Shown here: positions 35,105-45,887 of the stretch, piece after piece
Layout of the letters: each line of letters opens with the position of its first letter
Position numbering within the stretch: position 1 is the stretch's first letter
From: Micromonospora sp. WMMA1363
Lineage (GTDB): Bacteria; Actinomycetota; Actinomycetes; Mycobacteriales; Micromonosporaceae
Reading direction: 5' to 3'
Assembly: GCF_030345795.1 (NCBI RefSeq)
Contig: NZ_JAUALB010000001.1
Span: 863,001 to 927,000, forward strand
Length of the DNA stretch: 64,000 bases
Made by a program: the position numbers and the translations under genes
Notes under the pieces: model-generated
Databases searched by the model: none
What the model saw: only the letters and a program-made list of their open reading frames with translations
Told to the model about the DNA's origin: nothing

Positions 35105-36421
35105 TCAGCCTTCGCGGTGCTGGTAGACGTCCGGCACTCCGTCGTGGTCGGCATCCATCCGTTCCGTCTCCGCGATGCGCCGGTAGGCGGCGTTGCGGCG
35201 GACCAGGACGACGGTGGCGAGCAAGGCTGAGACCACCGATCCGCTCAGCACGGCAGCCTTGACGTTGTCGTCGGCGGCGCTACCGGTGCCGAAGGCCAGC
35301 TCGCCGATGAGGAGCGACACGGTGAATCCGATGCCGGCCAGCAGGGCGACACCGAGCAGGTCCGACCAGGTGATGTCCCGATCCAGCTCGGCTCGGGTGA
35401 ACCGAGCCAACAGGAACGTCGAACCCAGGATCCCGATCATCTTGCCGAGTACCAGGCCGGCGACGACCCCGATGACGATCGGGTCGGTGACCACCGCTGC
35501 CAGGTCGGCGGTGCGCAGGGACACCCCGGCGGCGAAGAACGCGAAGACCGGGACGGCGAAGCCCGCGGAGACCGGCCGCAAGCGGTGCTCCAGGTGCTCG
35601 GCGAGCCCGTGCCGGTCACCCTCCTTGCCGTGCAGCACCGGCACGGTGAAGCCGAGCAGTACGCCGGCGACCGTGGCGTGGACCCCCGAGGCGTGCACCA
35701 GCGTCCAGGCAACCGCGGCGAGTGGGATGAGGGCCCACCACCAGGTCCGGCGGCGCTGCACCAGAAACCCGAAGACCGCGATCGGCACCAGGGCACCGAG
35801 CAGGGGGAGCAGGCTGAAGTTGTCGGTGTAGAAGACGGCGATGATCGTGATGGCGAAGAGGTCGTCGACGACGGCGAGGGTGAGGAGGAAGGCCCGCAGC
35901 CCTTGCGGCAGGTGGGAGCCGATCACGGCCAGCACTGCGAGGGCGAAGGCGATGTCGGTCGCGGTGGGAATGGCCCAGCCCCGCAGGCTGTCGCCTCCCG
36001 CGGTGAGATTGACCGCGACGTAGATGAGGGCGGGCATGGCCATCCCGCCGACCGCGGCGATCACCGGCAGGGCGGCCCGGCGTGGGTCCCGTAGCTCGCC
36101 GGCGACGAACTCCCGCTTGAGTTCCAGGCCGACCACGAAGAAGAAGATGGCCAGCAGGCCGTCCGCGGCCCACTTCGCGAGCGTCAGGTCCAGGTGCAGC
36201 GCCGAACCGCCGGGCCAGGGCACCCACTTGGTGAGGGCGGTGTAGGCGTCTCCCCACGGCGAGTTGGCCCAGACCAGCGCCGCTATCGCGCCGAACAGCA
36301 ACAGGCCGCCGCCGACGGTCTCGGTCCGTAGCACGTCGGCCAGGAACCGGGCCTCGGGCCAGGAGGTACGCGAGAACAGGCGGTGGGAGCGGCCGTGGTG
36401 CGGAGTGCGGGGTGCGGTCAT
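35105..36421 (-). CDS. nhaA: Na+/H+ antiporter NhaA
   Basis: A 438-residue antiporter of about 12 spans. It has the NhaA markers [15 protein letters not shown] (helix II end), [15 protein letters not shown] and the paired aspartates in [15 protein letters not shown] that carry the ions. It trades internal sodium for external protons and helps pH and salt tolerance. Slightly longer N- and C-terminal tails than E. coli NhaA are common in actinomycetes. It starts at ATG 36421 and stands alone between convergent egtD and the divergent polysaccharide locus. Confidence 0.94.
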   Translation of the reverse strand: MTAPRTPHHGRSHRLFSRTSWPEARFLADVLRTETVGGGLLLFGAIAALVWANSPWGDAYTALTKWVPWPGGSALHLDLTLAKWAADGLLAIFFFVVGLELKREFVAGELRDPRRAALPVIAAVGGMAMPALIYVAVNLTAGGDSLRGWAIPTATDIAFALAVLAVIGSHLPQGLRAFLLTLAVVDDLFAITIIAVFYTDNFSLLPLLGALVPIAVFGFLVQRRRTWWWALIPLAAVAWTLVHASGVHATVAGVLLGFTVPVLHGKEGDRHGLAEHLEHRLRPVSAGFAVPVFAFFAAGVSLRTADLAAVVTDPIVIGVVAGLVLGKMIGILGSTFLLARFTRAELDRDITWSDLLGVALLAGIGFTVSLLIGELAFGTGSAADDNVKAAVLSGSVVSALLATVVLVRRNAAYRRIAETERMDADHDGVPDVYQHREG

Positions 36422-36720
36422 ACGCGGGGTCCATCCCGGGGTGTCGAGAGCAGCAGGAATCGAGCGCCGACCAGGCTTCCCGGCACACCACTACGACCCT
36501 ATCCAGCCCGGCCGGGGGCCGCGAGCGGAGACGACGTGACTCTCGTCCCCGCCCTTCCGTTTGTCAGGTGGGGAATGTGCTCCCAGCCGATCAGTAAAAA
36601 AGACATAACTACGGACATTTCATGCATGGGGACGCTTTAATAGTTCCACGCGATTAAGACGACCTTGGGGGTTTTCGTGAATTTCTTTGGCGTTACCGGC
36701 TTGATACGGAGGCGCGCCTG
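36422..36720. promoter_or_regulatory. AT-rich leader of the polysaccharide locus
   Basis: The stretch 36585-36700 is much richer in A+T than its surroundings (for example gtaaaaaagacataactacg and ctttaatagttccacgcgat). This is typical of promoter regions of surface-polysaccharide genes. nhaA's promoter lies on the other side. I cannot assign exact boxes. Confidence 0.5.
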
Positions 36721-38181
36721 ATGGACCTGTACCGCCACCTTCGCCTGGTGCGCCGGCACTGGTGGATCGTCCTCCTCACGCTCGTGATCGCGCTGGGCGT
36801 CACCGCCCTGGTCACCGTCCGGGCCCAACCCCGGTACGTCGCCTCGGTGACCTTCTTCGTCACCACGCCGAGCCAGGGGGTAACCGACGCCTACCAGGGC
36901 GGACTGTTCCTCCAGCAGCGGGTGAAGTCGTACGCGGAACTGCTGACCAGCGACCGCCTCGCGCAGAGCGTGGCGGCGGACGACGCGGTCGGGCTCACCG
37001 CGGAGCAGGTCCAGAGCCGGGTCAGCACCGCCGCCGAGGCCGGGACCGTCCTGCTGCGCGCCTCGGTCACCGACACCGACCAGACACGTGCGCTGCGGGT
37101 CACCGAGGCGCTGTCGGCCAGGTTCGTCGAACTGGTGCAGAATGTCGAGACCAAGCCGGACGGCACCGCCGGACCGATCAAGATCGAGGTGGTCAGCGGG
37201 CCGCGGGTCAGCCCGGCACCGGTCTCCCCGCAGCCGACCCGCAACCTCACGGTCGGCGCGCTGATCGGCCTGCTCGCCGGCATCGGTCTGGCGATCCTGC
37301 GTGGGCTGGTCGACGTCCGGCTCCGTGACGCCGTCGGCCTCCAGCGCACCACCGGCAGCCCGCTGCTCGGTGAGATTCCGTTCGAAGGCGCCGCGAAGGC
37401 GTCCCCGCTGATCGTCGGCGAGGCGGCCACCTCCGCGCGGGCCGAGGCGGTGCGGAAGCTGCGGACCAACCTGCGCTTCGTCGACGTGCACGAGCCGGCC
37501 CGGGTCATCGCCGTCACCAGCGCGCTACAGGGCGAGGGCAAGACGACGCTCTCCTGCAACCTCGCCATCTCCCTGGCCGAGGCCGGCTGGCGGGTGCTGC
37601 TGGTCGACGCCGACCTGCGCCGCCCGAAGGTCGGAGAGTACCTCGGGCTGGACAACGGCATCGGGCTCACCGACGTGCTGGTCGGCGACGTGCAGGTCGG
37701 CGACGTCGTCCAGCGCTGGGGGGACAAGTCGCTGCTGGTGCTCCCGAGCGGTTCGGCACCGCCCAATCCGAGCGAACTGCTCGGCTCGAAGGCCATGGCG
37801 GACCTGCTGCTCGCGCTGCGCGAGTCGGCCGACATCGTCATCATCGACACCGCGCCGCTGCTCGCCGTCACCGACGGCGTGGTGGTGGCCGTCCAAGCCG
37901 ACGGCGCGCTGCTCGTGACCCAGCAGGGCCGGACCTCCCGCTCGCAGGTGGCCAACGCCGCCCGGTCGCTGCACTCGGTCTCGGTGCGGCTGCTCGGCTG
38001 TGTCCTCAACATGGCCAAGGTGCCCAAGGCTGAGGCCTACCAGTACGAGGCCTACCGGGTGGTTGCCGGTGAGCGGCCCGCCGTGGTGTCCGAGCAGGTC
38101 TCGACCCCCCGGCACGCCGCGCCCGCCGGTCCGGGGGCGGTCAGCGACCGTACTCAGGAACTCACCCGGCTGACCCGATGA
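36721..38181 (+). CDS. Wzz-type chain-length protein fused to BY-kinase (CapAB/CpsCD-like)
   Basis: This 486-residue protein has two membrane helices (about residues 14-33 and 176-197) that bracket a Wzz-type extracytoplasmic domain. A cytoplasmic BY-kinase ATPase follows, with Walker A SALQGEGKTT (about 267-276), Walker A' LLVDADLRRPK (about 293-303) and Walker B VIIDTAP (about 374-380). The C-terminal tail has only a few tyrosines (EAYQYEAYR). It regulates polymer length and export of a surface polysaccharide and is usually switched by a tyrosine phosphatase, here encoded next to it on the opposite strand. The last 20 bases overlap the 3' end of that gene. Confidence 0.92.
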   Translation: MDLYRHLRLVRRHWWIVLLTLVIALGVTALVTVRAQPRYVASVTFFVTTPSQGVTDAYQGGLFLQQRVKSYAELLTSDRLAQSVAADDAVGLTAEQVQSRVSTAAEAGTVLLRASVTDTDQTRALRVTEALSARFVELVQNVETKPDGTAGPIKIEVVSGPRVSPAPVSPQPTRNLTVGALIGLLAGIGLAILRGLVDVRLRDAVGLQRTTGSPLLGEIPFEGAAKASPLIVGEAATSARAEAVRKLRTNLRFVDVHEPARVIAVTSALQGEGKTTLSCNLAISLAEAGWRVLLVDADLRRPKVGEYLGLDNGIGLTDVLVGDVQVGDVVQRWGDKSLLVLPSGSAPPNPSELLGSKAMADLLLALRESADIVIIDTAPLLAVTDGVVVAVQADGALLVTQQGRTSRSQVANAARSLHSVSVRLLGCVLNMAKVPKAEAYQYEAYRVVAGERPAVVSEQVSTPRHAAPAGPGAVSDRTQELTRLTR

Positions 38182-38719
38182 GCGCCGCGAGGGGTCGCAG
38201 CGACCGTTGGATCTCCTCGGCGCAGCGGCGGAAGTCCGTGGCTCTGCCGCCGATCGGATCCCGCAGGTCATCCGTGCCCGGGGCGGCTGGTTGCAGCTGT
38301 CCCCGGGCGCGGACCGCGGCCCGCACCGCCGCCCGCAGCGGGTCGTCGCCGACCGCCCCCGGAGCCGGCTCCGCCGCGGCGGCGAGCCGGCCGAACTGGC
38401 GCAGCGTGAACGTCCGGTGCAGCGCGACCGGCGCGAGGGCGGTGCACACCGAACGCTGGCGCCGGGTCGCGGTCAGCACCAGCGTCGCGCCGAGCAGGTA
38501 CTCGCGGCGCAGCCGGCGGCTGCGGAACCCGGCCGGGTCCACCCCGGTGCCAGCCGCGACCGCCGCCGCGTACGGGTGCATGGCCAGGTCGTCGACGGCG
38601 TCGGTGCCGGCGCTGGCCACCTCGATCGGCCGGTCGGCCAGCAGCCGGCGGGCGAGATACTCGGCCATTGGTGACCGGCACAGGTTGGCGTGGCAGACGA
38701 ACAGGACCCGGTCGACCAT
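38162..38719 (-). CDS. low-molecular-weight protein tyrosine phosphatase
   Basis: The 185-residue product has the P-loop C-x5-R as CHANLCR (Cys9-Arg15) right after the opening VDRVLFV, and DPIGGRA near the C-terminus carries the general-acid Asp. I start at ATG 38719 with GAGAGGGG upstream rather than at the ATG seven codons earlier. It runs antisense to the Wzz-BY-kinase, sharing 20 bases at the 3' ends, and diverges from the glycosyltransferase. It most likely dephosphorylates the BY-kinase tail, as Wzb does for Wzc, although the tail here is poor in tyrosine. Confidence 0.92.
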   Translation of the reverse strand: MVDRVLFVCHANLCRSPMAEYLARRLLADRPIEVASAGTDAVDDLAMHPYAAAVAAGTGVDPAGFRSRRLRREYLLGATLVLTATRRQRSVCTALAPVALHRTFTLRQFGRLAAAAEPAPGAVGDDPLRAAVRAAVRARGQLQPAAPGTDDLRDPIGGRATDFRRCAEEIQRSLRPLAALIGSAG

Positions 38720-38851
38720 CAGGACCCCTCTCGTGGACACGGAGACGGCAGGCGTCCAGGGCGGACAGCCGGACGCGGAGGGGTTGCCGGCATCGTACGC
38801 GGACGCCGGCCGGGTGCGTCACGATGCCGCGCCGGGCGGTGGGGAGTTCCG

Positions 38852-40066
38852 ATGAAGATCGGTATCCTGTCGTACCACTTCCCGCCGGAACCGGCCTTCA
38901 TCCCCGGCAGCCTCGCCGAGGAGCTGGCCCGCCGCGGCCACGAGGTGCGGGTGCTGACCGGCTTCCCGGACTACCCGGGCGGGCACGTCTACCCCGGCTG
39001 GCGCCAACGCTGGCACCACGAGACCCGCAGCGAGCGGCTGACCGTGCGCCGGGTGCCACGCTATTCCCGCGTGGACGGGTCGGTCCGCGGCCGGATGGCC
39101 GGGTACCTTTCGTTCGCCGGCAGCGCGTCCGTGGTCGGCCGGCGCTTCTTCGGCGGTGTCGACGCGCTCTACGTCCACCAGCCGCCGGCGACCGCCTTTG
39201 CCGCCGCCGCGCTGCTGCGGCTGCTCGCCCGGGTCCCGACGGTCCTGCACGTGCAGGACGTCTGGGCCGAGGAGGAGCCCCCGGCCGCCGGTGAGCCCGG
39301 CCGATGGGCGGCCCGGATCGCCGGTGCGATGGCGCGGTGCTATCGGGCGGCCGACCGGGTCGCGGTCGCCGCGCCGTCGTTGCGCAAGCTCGTGGTGGCG
39401 GCCGGGGCCGATCCGGCCCGGGTCGAGGTGGTCCTGAACTGGACCGACGAACGGATCTTCCACCCGGCCCGGCCGAGCGTCGCGGCGCAGCGGCTGGTCC
39501 GCCGGGACGACCGCTGCGTGGTCATGCACGCCGGAACCATCGGTGCGCGACAGGGCCTGGAGACCGCGGTCCGGGCGGCGGCGACGCTCGACGGCACGAT
39601 CGACCTGGTGCTGCTCGGCTCGGGCGAGCAGGAGCGGCGGGTGCGGCGGCTCGCCGGTGAGCTGCGAGCGGACAACGTGCGCTTCGTCGAGCGGCGTTCC
39701 CCGCTGGACATGCCCGAGCTGTATGCCGCCGCCGACTACCAGTTGGTCATGCTTCGGGACCTTCCCGAGTTGCGCAGCACCCTGCCCGGCAAGCTCCAGG
39801 CGGCGCTGTCCTGTGCGGCGCCGGTCGTCGCCTCGGCCGGGGGTGACACGGCGGAGCTGGTCGAGCGGACCCGTGCCGGGCTGTCCTGCCCGCCGGAGGA
39901 CTGGACGGCGCTGGCCGACCGGTTCTGGCTGGCCGCCACCATCCCGCCCCCTGCCCGGGCCGACATGGGCCGCCGCGGCCGGGAGGCGTACCTGGGGCAG
40001 ATGTCCCTGCCGGCGGGCGTGGACCGGATCGAGCAGCTGTTGGGCGACGCGACCGCCGGACGCTGA
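38852..40066 (+). CDS. GT4-family glycosyltransferase (WbuB-like)
   Basis: A 404-residue GT-B enzyme. The N-terminal half opens MKIGILSYHFPPEPAF and contains LAEELARRGHEVRVLTGFPDYPGG, the acceptor-side layout of WbuB-like enzymes. The C-terminal half has the nucleotide-sugar site with VVMHAGTIGARQGL and PGKLQAALSCAAPVVAS. There is no signal or membrane span. Start is ATG 38852, with GGGGAG just upstream. It probably adds a sugar to the lipid-linked unit of the surface polysaccharide. Confidence 0.9.
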   Translation: MKIGILSYHFPPEPAFIPGSLAEELARRGHEVRVLTGFPDYPGGHVYPGWRQRWHHETRSERLTVRRVPRYSRVDGSVRGRMAGYLSFAGSASVVGRRFFGGVDALYVHQPPATAFAAAALLRLLARVPTVLHVQDVWAEEEPPAAGEPGRWAARIAGAMARCYRAADRVAVAAPSLRKLVVAAGADPARVEVVLNWTDERIFHPARPSVAAQRLVRRDDRCVVMHAGTIGARQGLETAVRAAATLDGTIDLVLLGSGEQERRVRRLAGELRADNVRFVERRSPLDMPELYAAADYQLVMLRDLPELRSTLPGKLQAALSCAAPVVASAGGDTAELVERTRAGLSCPPEDWTALADRFWLAATIPPPARADMGRRGREAYLGQMSLPAGVDRIEQLLGDATAGR

Positions 40067-40084
40067 GCCCACTCGGACAACCGT

Positions 40085-40150
40085 CGTATGACATGGATTA
40101 GCCACATCTGTGATGATTAAAGGGAAATATTCCTATATGCCCTAGTTCGG
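40085..40150 (+). promoter_or_regulatory. AT-rich promoter patch with small palindrome
   Basis: Between the glycosyltransferase and the DUF4012 gene the composition drops sharply (gtgatgattaaagggaaata, then ttcctatatgccc). GGAAATATTCC is a short dyad within it. It probably starts a separate transcript for the DUF4012 and wall-protein genes. Confidence 0.45.
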
Positions 40151-40154
40151 GGGA

Positions 40155-41951
40155 ATGGGGTGGGGTGTGGGGGAGAGCGTGGTGCCGCGGCGAGGGCACT
40201 GTCGACCCCGACGGCGTCGCCGCGCCGGCCCGCGCCGCGCCGTGCTCGCCGCCCTGGTGGCCGGCTCGGTACTGCTGGTCTCGGCTGGCTGGGTCGGTCT
40301 CCGCGGTTGGCAGGCGCGCGCCCACCTGGTCAACGCCGCCGGGCTGGCCCGGGACCTGAATGCCCAGCTGGTCGCCGGGGACGCCGGCCGGGCCCAGCGG
40401 ACTCTCGCCGCGCTTCAGGAGCAGTCCGGTGCCGCCCGCCGCGCCACTGGCGGCCCCGGCTGGTGGCTCGGCGGGCGGACCCCGTATGCCGGGGACGACC
40501 TCGTGGCCGTACGACGGATCGCCGTGGCCCTGGACGACCTTGCCCGGGAGGCGTTCCCACCGCTGCTCCGCGCGGACCTGTCGACCATGCTGCCGCGCGA
40601 GGGGCGGCTGGATGTCCAGCGGCTGCGGGTCCTCTCCACCGATCTCGAGGCGATCGACGCCGCCGTCCAGCGGGCCCGGTCGGACCTCGCCGACGTGCCC
40701 GCCGGTGACCTGGTCGCACCGGTCCGGCAGGCCCTCGCCGACCTGCGGGGGGAGATCGACCGGCTGGCCGGGCTGACCGCGGCGGCCGACCAGGCCGCCC
40801 GACTGCTGCCGTCGCTGCTCGGCGTCGACGGGCCGCGACGCTACCTTGTGGTCTCCCAGAATCCCGCCGAACTGCGGGCCACCGGCGGTCTCATCGGCGC
40901 GTACGCCCTGCTCGAGGCCGACGATGGGCGGGTCCGGCTCGGCAGCCAGGGCACCAGTGCCGATTTCGGGCAGTTCTCCCCACCGCTGAAGGTTCCGACG
41001 GAGGTTCGTGCCCTCTGGGGAGACCTGCCCGGGACCTTCCCCGCCGACGTCAACCTCAGCCCGCACTTCCCGACCGCCGCCGCCCTCTACCGAGAGATGT
41101 TCCGTCGTCGGACCGGGACGGTGGTGGACGGGGTGCTCGCCGTGGATCCGGTCGTGCTGTCGCACCTGCTGCGGGTCACCGGCCCGGTCCCGGTCCCGGG
41201 TGGCGCGCCGCTGGCTGGCGGCACCGTGGTGCGGACCCTGCTCAGCGACACGTACCACCGGATGGACGTTCGTGAGCAGGACCGGTACTTCGCCGCCGTG
41301 GCCGCCGCGGTGTTCGACGCGATGGTCACCAGGGATGTGAACCCGAGAGGCTTATTGTCCGCATTCGGGCATTCCATCACTGAACGCCGGATATTGTTCT
41401 GGAGTGCCCACCCGGAGGAGCAACGGACGCTCGGCGACAGCCGGATGGCCGGGGTACTTCCGGAGAAGGACACCGTGCCGACGGTCGGCGTGTTCCTCAA
41501 CGACGGCAGCGGCGCGAAGCTCGGCTACTACCTCCGGCCCGAGGCGACCCTGACGGTCGGCGGCTGCCAGGACGACGGAACAAGGGAACTACGGTTGCGC
41601 GTCACCCTGCACTCGACGGCGCCGAGGGCGGGACTCAGCGAGTCCGTGCTCGGCCTCGGCCTGGCGGGCGACCCGTACACCGTCCGGACGCTGGTGTCGA
41701 TATACAGCCCGGCCGGCGGCGGTGTGCTGGGCGCCCGACTCGACGGCGCCGACCTCCCGGTCGGAACCGGTGCCGAGCGGAAACGGCAGGTAGCGACGGC
41801 CACTGTGGAAGTCGGACCTGGTGCATCCCGCACCGTCGAGGTGAGCGTGCACACCGCGAAGACCGGCAGCGGGTCGGCCGCACTGTGGCTGACGCCGACC
41901 GTCACTCCATGGACCACCCAGGTAGTTACCGCACCAAGCTGTGATCAGTAG
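40155..41951 (+). CDS. DUF4012 membrane-anchored extracellular protein
   Basis: This protein of about 598 residues has an Arg-rich cytoplasmic start, one membrane helix (about residues 32-54) and a large extracytoplasmic DUF4012 domain containing SQNPAELRATGGLIGAYALL and later RRTGTVVDGVLAVDPVVLSHLLR. DUF4012 resembles LytR-CpsA-Psr-like neighbours in surface-polymer loci, but its reaction is unknown. Starts at ATG 40155 or GTG 40182 are both possible; the latter has the better-spaced GGGGGAG. A strong AT-rich promoter patch precedes it. Confidence 0.85.
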   Translation: MGWGVGESVVPRRGHCRPRRRRRAGPRRAVLAALVAGSVLLVSAGWVGLRGWQARAHLVNAAGLARDLNAQLVAGDAGRAQRTLAALQEQSGAARRATGGPGWWLGGRTPYAGDDLVAVRRIAVALDDLAREAFPPLLRADLSTMLPREGRLDVQRLRVLSTDLEAIDAAVQRARSDLADVPAGDLVAPVRQALADLRGEIDRLAGLTAAADQAARLLPSLLGVDGPRRYLVVSQNPAELRATGGLIGAYALLEADDGRVRLGSQGTSADFGQFSPPLKVPTEVRALWGDLPGTFPADVNLSPHFPTAAALYREMFRRRTGTVVDGVLAVDPVVLSHLLRVTGPVPVPGGAPLAGGTVVRTLLSDTYHRMDVREQDRYFAAVAAAVFDAMVTRDVNPRGLLSAFGHSITERRILFWSAHPEEQRTLGDSRMAGVLPEKDTVPTVGVFLNDGSGAKLGYYLRPEATLTVGGCQDDGTRELRLRVTLHSTAPRAGLSESVLGLGLAGDPYTVRTLVSIYSPAGGGVLGARLDGADLPVGTGAERKRQVATATVEVGPGASRTVEVSVHTAKTGSGSAALWLTPTVTPWTTQVVTAPSCDQ

Positions 41952-41964
41952 GAGGGAACCAATC

Positions 41965-42558
41965 ATGCGGCTATCCCGCATCATCGTGGCGCTCACGGTC
42001 GGTTTGGCCGTGGCAGCCGTGCCGACCGCGGCGGGGGCTGCGCAGCAGCAGCCCGTCTATCCGCCGGGTGGAGTCGCGCTCTCCGTGGCCGACCCCCAGA
42101 TCGTTCTCGGCAAGACCGTGACCCTGTTCGGACGAGGTTGGAACGGCGGGGAACGCATCCACGTCGGAGTGTCGTCGAGCCCGCTGGCCACCGCCATGTC
42201 CGCCATGCGCGGCAGCACCGGCGACCGGGTCGCGATGACGCCGGTCGCCTACCAGCGAACCCGCGACGAGCCGGACATCGGGGCGTTCGCCGCCCGCGCC
42301 GACGGCACGTTCGAGGTGACCTACACGCCGGCCCGCACCGGCACCTTCACCTTCGAGGCTTTCGGCGACCCGGGGCGGACAGCCACCGCCCAGGTGACCG
42401 TCCTGGCCGAGAGTCGCAGCGAGCTGCCGGTGACGGGCGCCAGCACCAGCATGCCGATGAAGGTCGGCGGTGGCCTGGTCGGCGTCGGTGCCGTCCTGCT
42501 ACTCACGACCTTCGCGTGGCGCCAGCGGCACCGGATCAACCCGCGGAGCACGCGCTGA
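41965..42558 (+). CDS. LPXTG-type cell-wall-anchored secreted protein
   Basis: This 197-residue protein has a classical signal peptide (about 25 residues, ending AAGAAQ) and an Ig-like beta domain (roughly 40-150). Its C-terminal sorting signal is LPVTG, followed by a hydrophobic helix and the basic tail WRQRHRINPRSTR. It is therefore a sortase substrate, but no sortase gene is in the window. AGGAGGGAACC before ATG 41965 fixes the start, 13 bases after the DUF4012 gene, so the two are co-transcribed and may act together at the surface. Confidence 0.88.
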   Translation: MRLSRIIVALTVGLAVAAVPTAAGAAQQQPVYPPGGVALSVADPQIVLGKTVTLFGRGWNGGERIHVGVSSSPLATAMSAMRGSTGDRVAMTPVAYQRTRDEPDIGAFAARADGTFEVTYTPARTGTFTFEAFGDPGRTATAQVTVLAESRSELPVTGASTSMPMKVGGGLVGVGAVLLLTTFAWRQRHRINPRSTR

Positions 42559-42602
42559 CGTGACCGAGCGTCGGGCAGCGCCCGGACGACAGCCTCCCGG
42601 CG

Positions 42603-42651
42603 GGTGCTCCCTCGGGATCCCTCCCGAGGGGGCACCGTGCCCCCTCGGGAG
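42603..42651. terminator. three-arm alternative hairpin, bidirectional terminator
   Basis: Arms at 42621-42635 and 42637-42651 form a perfect 15-bp palindrome, and arm 42603-42617 pairs with 42622-42636 with one mismatch. The middle arm can pair with either side, so the two hairpins exclude each other. It lies between the convergent wall-protein and gdhA genes. Confidence 0.75.
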
Positions 42652-42658
42652 CGGCGAC

Positions 42659-42718
42659 GCGCCGCGTGCACCGGCACGGGTTTCCGCTGGTGGTGCACGC
42701 GGCGCCCACCACCAGCGG
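42659..42718. repeat. overlapping inverted repeats
   Basis: Arms 42659-42672 and 42692-42705 (gcgccgcgtgcacc and its complement) are perfect over 14 bases. Arms 42684-42695 and 42707-42718 (ccgctggtggtg and complement) are perfect over 12 and overlap the first pair. With the hairpins just upstream they fill most of this gap. Confidence 0.8.
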
Positions 42719-42774
42719 CTCGAGCGGCGGATTGGTCGACCGGGTAGCTGGGCGGCGGCTGACCGACCGGCCCG

Positions 42775-44515
<1,741 letters not shown>

Positions 44516-44563
44516 TTTCGGTCGGGTAGGCGTGGCGCCGGCCGGGACGGGTAGACGCCGCGC

Positions 44564-45223
44564 ATGCCGACCATTGCCACCATCGAGGACAAGAAGCGTT
44601 TGGTCCGCCGGCTCGCCGGTGGCGGGCGTGGCTTCGCCGAGCAGTACGGCTTCCGGGTCACCAACAACCCGTCGAACCTGTTCCAGCTCCTCTGCCTCGC
44701 CGTGCTGCTGGCCCGAAGAGGTGACTTCCGGCGGGCGGTGGAAAGCGCCCATGCCCTACCCGCGAACGGATGGGACAGCGCGGCGCGGCTGGCCCGTTCG
44801 CTGCACACCGACCGGGTCCGGGTGCTCCGGGACAGCGGCCAGCGCGGGGACGTGGACGCGCTCGCCAGCACCCTCGGCGACCTGGCCCAGGCCGTCGTCG
44901 ATCGGTATCGGGGCGACCTGCGCCGGTTGCGCGCCGCCACCGGGCACGATCCCGCCCGGGAGCGGGCGTTGCTCACCGAACTGCCCGGAGTGGACGCCGC
45001 AGTGGCGGACCTCTTCCTGCGGGAGGCGCAGGCGTTGTGGCAGGAGGTGGCGCCGGTGGCGGACCGCCGGGCACTGGCCGCGGCGCGCCGGCTGGGGCTC
45101 GGGCGCTCCGCCGACGATCTGGCCGGGTTGGCCGGTAGCGGCGAGTCCGAGCGGCTGGCCTGGCTGGTGGGCGCCCTGGCGCGGGTGGATCTGGAACGGC
45201 GGTACACCGAGGTGACCCGCTGA
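44564..45223 (+). CDS. HhH-GPD-like (endonuclease III-fold) protein
   Basis: A 219-residue protein whose middle carries LLTELPGVDAAVADLFLREAQ, the helix-hairpin-helix text of endonuclease III-like enzymes (L-P-G-V-G-x-x-x-A). The helical layout around it agrees. The four-Cys iron-sulfur loop at the C-terminus of EndoIII/MutY is absent, and so is an obvious catalytic Lys-Asp pair. It may be a DNA-binding relative rather than an active glycosylase. Start is ATG 44564. I am fairly sure of the fold, not of the activity. Confidence 0.65.
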   Translation: MPTIATIEDKKRLVRRLAGGGRGFAEQYGFRVTNNPSNLFQLLCLAVLLARRGDFRRAVESAHALPANGWDSAARLARSLHTDRVRVLRDSGQRGDVDALASTLGDLAQAVVDRYRGDLRRLRAATGHDPARERALLTELPGVDAAVADLFLREAQALWQEVAPVADRRALAAARRLGLGRSADDLAGLAGSGESERLAWLVGALARVDLERRYTEVTR

Positions 45224-45474
45224 TCGGACGTGCGTTAGGCCATAGTTGTTCGAAATCCCTGCCCGTTCGGGGGATGGGGTGCCTATGATGCTCGCGGCAG
45301 ATGTGCCCGCCCGGTTCGGGCGTAGGTGACTGTCCGGTGGTGCGGCCCGGTTCGGACGCGCGACCTGGGACAGGCCGGTGCGTGGCGCCCCTTGTTCGCG
45401 GTTCGTGGCCCGGGGCGCCCGCCCGTCTGCCCGACGGCCCGGCCCGGCGTCGGAGGTTCCACGCCGGGGCCGCG

Positions 45475-45738
45475 TCAGGGGTTGCGCAGGTGCTGCGACA
45501 CCCGCTGGTGCCGCTTGTCCCTCGCCTGCATCGAGCGCTGGGTCGCGTCGACCTCCGGGGCGGCCTCGATACCCGCCGAGCGGGCCACCTCGTTGCCGTT
45601 GGCGTAGTCGACCGGCGGCAGGGCGCGCAGCACGTCCGGCGGGGCCCCCTCCCGCTCGGCCTCGCGTACGACGTCGTCCTTCTCGGCCGGGTAGTCCAGG
45701 CTCGACAGGTACTGCAGTACGTCGGCGTACGTCGCCAT
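45475..45738 (-). CDS. DUF2795 protein
   Basis: This 87-residue acidic protein opens ATYADVLQYLSSLDYPAEKDDVVREAE, the DUF2795 fold, a small helical domain common in actinomycetes. Start at ATG 45738 follows GAGGAGCTCACCATC. The longer frame from 45771 adds eleven residues with no support. Function is unknown. It is divergent from the DUF2267 gene. Confidence 0.85.
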   Translation of the reverse strand: MATYADVLQYLSSLDYPAEKDDVVREAEREGAPPDVLRALPPVDYANGNEVARSAGIEAAPEVDATQRSMQARDKRHQRVSQHLRNP

Positions 45739-45887
45739 GATGGTGAGCTCCTCGGGCATCGATCCGGTCACGACCGGCGGCGGTTACCCGCCCGGGTCGG
45801 CCTCACGCCCCTGACCGGCCGGTAACCGGCCCGGTTTCCCCGCCCCGCGCCGGGGGTAGACCCTGGGCCCCGAGTCGAGGAGCACAC

